A stretch of 64,000 bases of DNA, from positions 1-64,000 of the forward strand of contig JAEAMQ010000036.1 of the NCBI GenBank assembly GCA_016901395.1, given 5' to 3'. Positions within the stretch are counted from its first letter, which is position 1, and each line of letters begins with the position of its first letter. The position numbers and the translations under genes were made by a program. Origin of the DNA: Prevotella sp. GTDB taxonomy: Bacteria; Bacteroidota; Bacteroidia; Bacteroidales; Bacteroidaceae. Positions 26,015 through 33,557 of the stretch are shown here, piece by piece. A model generated the notes under the pieces. The model ran no database searches. It was not told where the DNA came from and saw nothing but the letters and a program-made list of their open reading frames with translations.

Positions 26015-27793
26015 CTATGAACGTGGTTCATTCTCCGAGAGAAGTATTGCCGTATTGATGAGAGCAAGATGGGAATAGGCCTGTGGATAATTACCCAACA
26101 ACGCTTTCGTTTTTAAGTCAATATCTTCACTAAACATTCCCAAGTGATTGGCATACTTCAATATATTCTCAAACAGCCTGTGTGCCTGCTGTCGTTTTCC
26201 CGTGACAAACAAGGCGCGTATAAGCCAGAAGGTGCAGATAGTAAAAGCAGATTTGGGTTCTCCAAAATCGTCTGGGGCATTGTATCTATAGACTAATCCC
26301 TGATGCAAAAGCTCCTTTCTTACTGCATTCACCGTCATCTTGTATTTTTCATTGCCAGCCTCAATAAAACCATAAGGTTCCAAGAGTAGGAGAGAAGCAT
26401 CAATACATGTGTTGTCGTAAGTCTGTGTAAATGTCTGTAATGTTTCATTCCATCCCTTGTTCATCACGTCTTCACGAATTTTGTCGGCTGTTTTTTGCCA
26501 GATTTCTTCTTCTCTGTATTTGTGGAGTCTGTGTGCAATGCGTACCCCTCTGTCTAAGGCAACCCAGCACATCACTTTGGATGACACAAAATGCTGTGCC
26601 TTTCCCCTTATCTCCCAGATACCTTTGTCTGGATTTTTCCACTCTGACATTACGATTCGGCAGATATTTTTTACCATGTCCCATATATCCTCTATTTCAT
26701 CTTGAGGGCCGGAGACAAGGTTGTAATATTGATAAATCATATTCATCAGATAGCCGAAGGAATCGTTCTGCCTTTGTTTCCATGCTGCATTTCCTATTCT
26801 TACGGGTCTACTGTCTTTGTATCCGGACAGATGGTCGAGTGTCTGCTCTGTCAGTTTACGCTGTCCGTGAATGCTATACATAATCTGAAAACTGCTATGA
26901 TTGGCAATAAATGTCGATTGGATAAATTTGACAAATCGCCTTGCAGCTCTGGTATGCCCCAGGTTCACAAGGGTTTCGATGGTCATAGAGGCATCTCTAA
27001 GCCAGCAGAAACGATAGTCCCAGTTGCGCACTTCGCCGGGATATTCGGGCAAAGAGGTGGTGATGGCAGCAAGTACGGCCCCATTATAAAAGGTCATCAT
27101 CTTCAACGTGAGCAGGCTACGCTCTATGATGTCATTGTAAATGGGATATTGTTTGGTCGCTTTGCTCCAGTTGAGCCAATAGGTGAGTGTCCTGCAATAT
27201 TCCAGCTTCTCTTGTTCCAAGTCGACATGTATCAACTTCTCATTGTATGATAACAGGAAAAATCCGTCAGTCTCCAATCCGATGATATTACCTTTCAGGA
27301 TGTCTGTCAGGGGAAATGAAGAATATAGATACTGTCTGTCGGCCACATTAGACGAAGATCGAGATTCCACATAGTCATCGGTAATATTCAAGGTGCACTT
27401 GCCGCGAGCGTAGTCAGGACGGGGAGCATAGATGAAGCGAAGACGCGGAAGTCCTCTTATAAGATGCACATAGCGGTATACTTCCGAGGGGTGATAATAC
27501 TCGCCGGTGTCCTGATCGCGGTATAAAGGCATGAAATCGGTAATCTCAAATTCGGCATCAGAAGAGACAAACCGAGTGCGAAGCAGGTTGGTATGCGGTA
27601 TATATTTCTGAATAATGGTATAGTTTCCGATAGGCTCAATACCAAAATGTCCGCCTTTCTCACGATCGAGGAGAGAGGCAAACACAGACGGTGAGTCAAA
27701 ATAGGGCATGCAGAGCCACTCCATATCGCCCCGTTCGGAAATCAGTGCTGCTGTACAGCTGTTGCCAATCAGGCCATAATTCAGGTTAGACAT
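26015..27793 (-). CDS. Glycoside hydrolase family 15 protein (glucoamylase/trehalase-like)
   Basis: A 592-residue cytosolic enzyme. An N-terminal beta-sandwich (LNYGLIGNSCTAALISERGDMEWLCMP) is followed by an (alpha/alpha)6 barrel. The general acid lies in KGIWEIRG and the general base in MFSEDID near the C-terminus. GH15 members hydrolyse alpha-1,4 glucans or, in some bacterial and archaeal proteins, trehalose. Its start overlaps the end of otsAB by 8 bp, so the two are translationally coupled, which makes trehalose or a trehalose-linked glucan the favoured substrate; this is inference from context. Confidence 0.9.
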   Translation of the reverse strand: MSNLNYGLIGNSCTAALISERGDMEWLCMPYFDSPSVFASLLDREKGGHFGIEPIGNYTIIQKYIPHTNLLRTRFVSSDAEFEITDFMPLYRDQDTGEYYHPSEVYRYVHLIRGLPRLRFIYAPRPDYARGKCTLNITDDYVESRSSSNVADRQYLYSSFPLTDILKGNIIGLETDGFFLLSYNEKLIHVDLEQEKLEYCRTLTYWLNWSKATKQYPIYNDIIERSLLTLKMMTFYNGAVLAAITTSLPEYPGEVRNWDYRFCWLRDASMTIETLVNLGHTRAARRFVKFIQSTFIANHSSFQIMYSIHGQRKLTEQTLDHLSGYKDSRPVRIGNAAWKQRQNDSFGYLMNMIYQYYNLVSGPQDEIEDIWDMVKNICRIVMSEWKNPDKGIWEIRGKAQHFVSSKVMCWVALDRGVRIAHRLHKYREEEIWQKTADKIREDVMNKGWNETLQTFTQTYDNTCIDASLLLLEPYGFIEAGNEKYKMTVNAVRKELLHQGLVYRYNAPDDFGEPKSAFTICTFWLIRALFVTGKRQQAHRLFENILKYANHLGMFSEDIDLKTKALLGNYPQAYSHLALINTAILLSENEPRS

Positions 27794-29969
27794 GTGCTCT
27801 CCTTTCTGTCAAAGCGTCCAGGAAAGGCAATACGTCTCCCGTCTCTGACAATAAAAAGCGGGCATTGGTAGAACAGATTCCTACCCGAATGCTGAAGCCG
27901 TCGGGCGGAAGGGCAAGAAACATATCCTCGTCTGTTGTGTCATCGCCAATAGCCATCGTGAAATCATAATCATGCTGGGAGATCAGTTTTTTTATAATAG
28001 TGCCCTTGTTGTATCCTGATGATTTAATCTCCAGGACTTTGTTTCCCGGAATGACCTGAAGCCCCATCTTGCTACATGCCCTATACAGCGTGCGGGCCAG
28101 TTGTTGTGCTCTGAATGTGCCCAGCCATGCATCCACCTCGCGATAATGCCATGCAAGGGCTGTGTCTTTTATCTCAAGTCGACTGTTGGGCGTCTTTTTC
28201 ACAAAGGCTTTCAACACGTCGACCAGCCTGTCGCTCCATTCCACCCTTGTGGAATATTCCGTCCAATGGTTGTCGGATTTATAAAAGGCACCATGCTCGG
28301 CAACAATGTCAAGATTGATATCGCCCAGCCATTTCTCTAAGGTCTGATGGTCTCGTCCACTGTTGACTACAATGTGATTACGGCTGTCTTCAGACAGCTT
28401 GGCAAGAAGGGCTTTCAACTCTTCTGTGGGTATCGACTTTTGTGGGTCGTTGCGTAGCCCGACCAAAGTCCCGTCATAGTCCAGTACTATCAGCCGATGT
28501 TTGCTTTGCTGATATCGGAGGGCTATGTTGTCCTGTCGTTCACGCCCCATCACCTTGGCTTTTATTTCTATGTTACGGCTAACAGCCTCAGACCATTCGT
28601 TGATAAAATCTGCAGCCCACTTGTATACTGTCTGGGTAGACACGGTATCTTGCAGTGCTGCCAATCTGCGCTGCCGTTCTTCCTTGGGCATGGCTATCGC
28701 TTGCTCCAACGCCCCGGCTATCTGTGTTGTGTCGTTTGGATTGATGAGCAGGGCCTCGGTAAGCTCTGCAGCCGCTCCTGCCATCCTGCTCAGGATAAGT
28801 ATGCCGGGATGGCTGATCTGTTTGGAAGCAATATACTCTTTGGCTACCAAATTCATACCATCGCGTAAGGGTGTTACCAAAGCGATATCCGACATCTTAT
28901 AGAGAGCCGACAACTCCTCAAACGGGAGAGCACGGTAAAAATAGCACACCGGAGTCCAGCCGAGATGTGAATACTTTCCATTGATGCTGCCTATCTTTTC
29001 GTCTATCTGGCGTTTGAGTTCAGCATATTTCTCTACTTTGTCTCTTGAAGGCACCACTACCATAACCAATGTGACTTTACCGATAGCAGAGGGGTTGTTG
29101 TCAAGAAAGGCGGCATAGCCCACCAAACGGTGCAGAATGCCCTTGCTGTAATCAAGTCTGTCTACCGACAATATTAGCTGATGGTTGCCCACGAGCTGTT
29201 GCATCTTTCCTATGGCCTGCCTCACTTCTATGTGTTGGCCGGCCTGATGATAGAGGTCGTAATTGACTCCCATAGGAAGTGCATCAATATGTACAGCGCG
29301 CCCGCCTACCATAACTTCATCCAATTTAAACTCCAGACCGAGGGAACGCTCTGAAGCACTGATGAAATGACGTAGGTAGTCGTGGGTGTGGAATGCGATG
29401 AAATCTGCGCCCAGCATGCCTTTTAGCAGAATGGCATGCTCCGGCAATACTCTGAAAAGTTCATAGGACGGGAAAGGGATATGCATAAAGAATCCGATTC
29501 TGAGATCAGGTCGCATTTCACGCAACATTCCCGGAACCAGCAGAAGTTGATAGTCTTGCACCCATACCATGCTGTCAGGCTCGGCCTGATCGCATACGGC
29601 CGTGGCAAACTTACGGTTTACTTCCTGATAAGCCGTCCAGTAGTTTTTCCGATATTTACTCTTGTCAAAAAAATAATGACACAGCGGCCATAAGGTGCTG
29701 TTGCTATAGCCCTCGTAATAATAGTTGTACTGGCTCTGGGTGAGAAACACAGGATGAAGATTCATCGACTCAAGCCGATTGCAAATATCCTGCTGCTGCG
29801 TCTTCTTCTTCAAACATATTCCCGGCCATCCGATCCAGTGTTTTTCAAAAGTTGTGTCAAGTGAGTTAAGGCCTGTTGCAAGTCCGCCTTCGCTACGGGT
29901 AAACAAAAAAGATCCGTTGTCAGATGAAACTTTAACAGGCAATCTGTTTGCAATAATATATAGTTTCAT
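27786..29969 (-). CDS. Bifunctional trehalose-6-phosphate synthase/phosphatase
   Basis: A 727-residue fusion. Residues 1-about 470 are a GT20 trehalose-6-phosphate synthase (KLYIIANRLPV, SEGGLATGL, VWVQDYQLLLVP, LDYSKG and DGMNLVAKEY motifs), using UDP- or ADP-glucose and glucose-6-phosphate. Residues about 490-727 are a HAD-type trehalose-6-phosphate phosphatase with nucleophile motif DYDGTL (Asp497) and a C-terminal GDDTTDEDMF metal-binding motif. The product would be trehalose, a compatible solute. It heads a two-gene operon with a GH15 protein. No clear -7 box was found upstream. Confidence 0.95.
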   Translation of the reverse strand: MKLYIIANRLPVKVSSDNGSFLFTRSEGGLATGLNSLDTTFEKHWIGWPGICLKKKTQQQDICNRLESMNLHPVFLTQSQYNYYYEGYSNSTLWPLCHYFFDKSKYRKNYWTAYQEVNRKFATAVCDQAEPDSMVWVQDYQLLLVPGMLREMRPDLRIGFFMHIPFPSYELFRVLPEHAILLKGMLGADFIAFHTHDYLRHFISASERSLGLEFKLDEVMVGGRAVHIDALPMGVNYDLYHQAGQHIEVRQAIGKMQQLVGNHQLILSVDRLDYSKGILHRLVGYAAFLDNNPSAIGKVTLVMVVVPSRDKVEKYAELKRQIDEKIGSINGKYSHLGWTPVCYFYRALPFEELSALYKMSDIALVTPLRDGMNLVAKEYIASKQISHPGILILSRMAGAAAELTEALLINPNDTTQIAGALEQAIAMPKEERQRRLAALQDTVSTQTVYKWAADFINEWSEAVSRNIEIKAKVMGRERQDNIALRYQQSKHRLIVLDYDGTLVGLRNDPQKSIPTEELKALLAKLSEDSRNHIVVNSGRDHQTLEKWLGDINLDIVAEHGAFYKSDNHWTEYSTRVEWSDRLVDVLKAFVKKTPNSRLEIKDTALAWHYREVDAWLGTFRAQQLARTLYRACSKMGLQVIPGNKVLEIKSSGYNKGTIIKKLISQHDYDFTMAIGDDTTDEDMFLALPPDGFSIRVGICSTNARFLLSETGDVLPFLDALTERRAHV

Positions 29970-30064
29970 TCTATAAAGTTAAGAAAAATACATGAGAATA
30001 CGAAATATATTAACTTAACTTATGGTATATAAGGCATTTTTGCCATGCCGTACCGGCAAAAAAC

Positions 30065-30099
30065 AATAGCCTCAGCGAAACTGTTTCGCTGAGGCTATT
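30065..30099 (-). terminator. Terminator of the sigma factor gene
   Basis: A long hairpin, AATAGCCTCAGCGAAAC (30065-30081) with its complement to 30099, is followed on the bottom strand by GTTTTTTG. It lies between rpoD and otsAB, both leftward. Confidence 0.85.
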
Positions 30100-30130
30100 A
30101 TCGTTTTGGCCTCTTGGGGCAACAAGGAAA

Positions 30131-31003
30131 TCACCCTAAATATTTGATGAGCAGCTTGGCGTATCCGCTCTCACGGAGCTTCACGATACTCTTTTCGCGT
30201 ATCTGTCTCACGCGCTCACGGGTCAGCCCCAGCTGGTCGCCAATCTCCTCCAATCCTTTCTCGTGGCATCCTATACCAAAGCATTCACGCACGATAGTTA
30301 TCTCGCGCTCCTTCAAGACATTACGCAACACGGTCTCCAGCTCCTTGGCCATGCTCTCATAGTCCACCTGCTTGTCGGCACGACTGTCGTCGCCCGATGC
30401 CAGCACGTCGGCCATGCTGTTGTCGTCGTCCTCCTGGAAGGGAGCATCGATGCTCATGTGATGATTGTCGGCCTTGATGGTCTGGTCGATCTTCGACTCC
30501 TCGATGTTGGTCAGATTGGACAGCTCCTGCACCGACGGGCGACGCTGGTTCTTCTGTTCAAACTTCGAAATCTCAGAATTGATCTTTGACAGCGCACCCA
30601 CCTGGTTCAATGGCAGGCGCACGATGCGGCTCTGCTCGGCGATGGCCTGCAGGATGCTTTGGCGTATCCACCATACTGCATAAGAAATGAATTTGAAGCC
30701 ACGGGTCTCGTCAAACTTCTCGGCGGCCTTCACCAGTCCGATGTTTCCCTCATCGATGAGGTCGGTAAGTCCCAGGCCCTGATGCTGATATTGCTTGGCT
30801 ACAGACACCACAAAGCGCAGGTTGGCCTTTACGAGCTTCTCCTTGGCTCGTTCGCCCTCTCTTCCGCCTTTTCTGATGGCCTGTGCCAATTCAATTTCTT
30901 CATCAACAGTAATCATTGGTACGCGACCAATCTCTACTAAATATTTGTCGAGAGCCTCACTCGAACGGTTTGTAATGCTTTTCTGAATTTTAAGCTGACG
31001 CAT
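30131..31003 (-). CDS. rpoD: Primary RNA polymerase sigma factor
   Basis: A 290-residue housekeeping sigma factor that directs RNA polymerase to TAnnTTTG promoters. Region 1.2 (ALDKYLVEIGRVPMIT), region 2 (NLRFVVSVAKQYQHQGLGLTDLIDEGNIGL, KFISYAVWWIRQSI), region 3 and region 4 (LTRERVRQIREKSI) are present. It lacks region 1.1, as Bacteroidetes primary sigma factors do. It is transcribed leftward with its own promoter about 80 nt upstream and a strong terminator. Confidence 0.96.
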   Translation of the reverse strand: MRQLKIQKSITNRSSEALDKYLVEIGRVPMITVDEEIELAQAIRKGGREGERAKEKLVKANLRFVVSVAKQYQHQGLGLTDLIDEGNIGLVKAAEKFDETRGFKFISYAVWWIRQSILQAIAEQSRIVRLPLNQVGALSKINSEISKFEQKNQRRPSVQELSNLTNIEESKIDQTIKADNHHMSIDAPFQEDDDNSMADVLASGDDSRADKQVDYESMAKELETVLRNVLKEREITIVRECFGIGCHEKGLEEIGDQLGLTRERVRQIREKSIVKLRESGYAKLLIKYLG

Positions 31004-31085
31004 GTCTACCTTTCCTTATTACAAAATTGTAACTAATACCTAAAAAATTTCCTGAATATCGCCAAACAAAGGGCAAAGTGGATTG

Positions 31086-31093
31086 CAAAGATA
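31086..31093 (-). promoter_or_regulatory. -7 promoter element for rpoD
   Basis: CAAAGATA on the top strand is the complement of TATCTTTG. The leader is about 80 nt. Confidence 0.6.
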
Positions 31094-31171
31094 TAAAAAA
31101 TATCTGAGAATAGTGCGATTTTTAACCTATTTTTTGTGGGTTAAGCCGCTTTTCTTGTCATTTTGCCACAT

Positions 31172-32635
31172 CTAAACCTCTCGTCTCACTAATTGCACCA
31201 CATTCTCCACGTGTGGCGTATGTGGGAACATGTCGACGGGCTGCACCTGAGAGACGCGGTAGTCCTTGTCGAGCAAGGCGAGGTCGCGGGCCTGTGTGGC
31301 CGGATTGCAGCTCACATAGACGATACGGCGGGGTGCGGCGGCGAGAATTACATTTACCACATCGGTGTGCATGCCGGCACGGGGTGGGTCGGTGATGATG
31401 ATATCAGGACGGCCATGCTCACGGATAAAGTCTTCGGTGAGAATGTCTTTCATGTCTCCGGCAAAGAATTCGGTATTGTCGATATGGTTGATCTGGCTGT
31501 TCACCTTGGCATCCTCGATGGCCTCGGGCACATATTCGATGCCGACCACCTTGCTGGCCTGTCGCGCCACAAAATTGGCGATGGTGCCTGTGCCGGTGTA
31601 GAGGTCGTAGATGAGTGGCTGGGCGTTGGCTGCTGTGGGCTTGAGGTCGTGGGAGGAGTCGAAACAAAACTCGCGCGCCACGCTATAAAGATGGTAGGCC
31701 TGCTCGGTGTTGGTCTGGTAGAAACTCTTGGGACCGACCTTGAATTTCAGGTCTTCCATCGTTTCATAGATGAAGTCGGTGCCCTTGAATGTGATGAGGT
31801 CGAGGTCGCCGAAAGTGTCATTGCCCTTCTGATTGTCTACGTAAATCAACGAACTGATTTGTGGGAATTTATCGGCAATATGCTGAAGTAACGCAAGAGC
31901 CTGTGTTTCGTCGTCAGGCTGATCGTAGTGAAACTGCACGAGAACCATCAGTTCTCCCGTGTTGGAATTGCGGAACATGAGACTACGCAGCAAGCCTGTC
32001 TGGGCGCGAAGATCGTAGAACGACATGCCGATTTCCTTGGCATAACGCTCTATCTCGTTGCGGATGTCGTTCACCACGTCGTCCATCAGCCAGCATTTGC
32101 GTATGGGGTAGATCTTGTCGAAGGCTCCGGTGATGTGGAAACCGATGGCGGAGTTGTCGCCGGATGAGAGGTCGAGTGTCTCGTCGGTCAGTTCCTCCTT
32201 GGTAAACCACCGCTTGTTGCAGCATCCGAACTCCAGTTTGTTGCGGTATTCCAGCGTCTTCACCGAACCCATGATGGGCGAAAACTCGGGCAGTTCGACC
32301 TTGCCGATGCGCGACAGCTGGTCGTAGACCTGCTGCTGCTTGGCCTTGAGCTGCTCCTCGTAGGGCAGGTTCTGCCACTTACATCCGCCGCAGATGCCGA
32401 AATGCTCGCAGGCGGGCTGTGTGCGCACGTCGCTCGGTTTGACGAGTCGCTCCACGCGCCCCTCGCAATAGTGGTGTTTCTTCTTCACAATCTGCACGTC
32501 GACCACATCGCCCGGCACACAAAAGGGCACGAAGACCACTTGGTCGTCATGGTGGAAGATACATTTTCCCTCGGCGGCAACAGCCTCGATAGTCACATTC
32601 TCAAGTAGGGGCAAAGCCTTGCGTTTTCTGCTCAT
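31172..32635 (-). CDS. rlmD: 23S rRNA (uracil-C5)-methyltransferase, RlmD/RumA type
   Basis: A 487-residue SAM-dependent methyltransferase that makes 5-methyluridine in 23S rRNA. An N-terminal TRAM domain (about 10-65) is followed by the iron-sulfur cysteine set (CEHFGICGGCKW plus a later Cys), the SAM-binding DLYTGTGTIANF motif, DPPRAGMH and the catalytic-nucleophile motif VSCNPATQ. Bacteroidetes often carry more than one paralogue, so the exact uridine (1939 or 747) is not proven. A promoter lies 23 nt upstream of the ATG. Confidence 0.92.
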   Translation of the reverse strand: MSRKRKALPLLENVTIEAVAAEGKCIFHHDDQVVFVPFCVPGDVVDVQIVKKKHHYCEGRVERLVKPSDVRTQPACEHFGICGGCKWQNLPYEEQLKAKQQQVYDQLSRIGKVELPEFSPIMGSVKTLEYRNKLEFGCCNKRWFTKEELTDETLDLSSGDNSAIGFHITGAFDKIYPIRKCWLMDDVVNDIRNEIERYAKEIGMSFYDLRAQTGLLRSLMFRNSNTGELMVLVQFHYDQPDDETQALALLQHIADKFPQISSLIYVDNQKGNDTFGDLDLITFKGTDFIYETMEDLKFKVGPKSFYQTNTEQAYHLYSVAREFCFDSSHDLKPTAANAQPLIYDLYTGTGTIANFVARQASKVVGIEYVPEAIEDAKVNSQINHIDNTEFFAGDMKDILTEDFIREHGRPDIIITDPPRAGMHTDVVNVILAAAPRRIVYVSCNPATQARDLALLDKDYRVSQVQPVDMFPHTPHVENVVQLVRREV

Positions 32636-32954
32636 GTCTTTATTTTAAATCGGTGTGCAAAGATAATTATTTTATTCCAAACAGCATGTATGATGCCCCA
32701 CAAAATCGTGTCTGTCTTGTTGTGCGAAGGTGTGGACGATAGGGGAGGAGAGGCTCGTACTTACCAGTATAGGACTTGAAAAATGTAAGAATGTTTCACA
32801 ATTATTATTTCGTCTGATAAATTGAAAATAGGAAAATTCCCGCTTGGGCAATGCCATGATAACGGGATTTATAGCAATTTTGGGGTCGAAATTCTCCTTT
32901 TTGAGTAGGCTAAAGCAACTTTTCTGCTCCAGAATATGCCCTAATGACCATGCG

Positions 32955-33013
32955 ATTGAGTACTAATCGTGAGACGATTCGATAGTAAAGACAAGGCGTT
33001 TACTATCGAATCG
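32955..33013. repeat. 22-bp repeat unit joined to a 15-bp perfect inverted repeat
   Basis: One unit (32955-32976) of the family seen at 13401 and 49681 runs into an inverted repeat: CGATTCGATAGTAAA (32975-32989), a 9-nt loop, and TTTACTATCGAATCG (32999-33013). The arms reuse the family's CGATTCGATAGTA sequence. There is no T-run, so it is not a simple terminator. Confidence 0.75.
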
Positions 33014-33481
33014 CAAAGCCCCCAAAGGGCCATAAATCATAAACACCTATATATCAATGCATTATGAATACCACGTATTTTCGGCCATTTCAGCAGTCCC
33101 TTCCTCATTTTTTCAGAAAATGCGATAAATTTGGGGTGCTTTCAATTTATTTCATCTTATTTTCTTGAAAGATAGTGAGAGTGTATCTTCCTTCTCTGCT
33201 GATTACAGCCGTTAGTTTTTACAGACGACTTGAACACGGCGGGGGAGACTGTAGCTCTTGAAAACCATGAACAACCTATTCGGGGTCAGTACGGCTTTTC
33301 ACGTGTCTCGCTACATAGCCAACCCTAATAATGGTCGTAGGTTATGGTCAAACTGCAGCGTATTGTGGTGGTGTTTTGCTCTGAAAAATGTTAAAAAATC
33401 ATATCCCAAACCCCTGTTAAGGCAAACAATATCTAATTTTGATAAAATTGCAAACTTGGCATTACATTTCATGATGAAAGT

Positions 33482-33512
33482 TTTGCGTATATAATTTAAT
33501 ATGTTATCTTTG
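33482..33512 (+). promoter_or_regulatory. Promoter for ppdK (-33 TTTG, -7 TATCTTTG)
   Basis: TTTG at 33482-33485 and TATCTTTG at 33505-33512 are 19 bp apart, the ideal spacing. The leader is about 40 nt. Confidence 0.8.
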
Positions 33513-33557
33513 CAATTAGTATTAACGTAAACGATATATAAAATCCTAATCAACACT

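Larger units (their letters stand above)
32636..33557. other. Long gene-free interval before ppdK
   Basis: 922 bp with no supported gene; the few open frames are short and lack family features. It contains the leftward rlmD promoter (-7 box 32658-32665, complement TATCTTTG), a 22-bp repeat unit fused to a perfect 15-bp hairpin (32955-33013), and the ppdK promoter. Confidence 0.6.
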
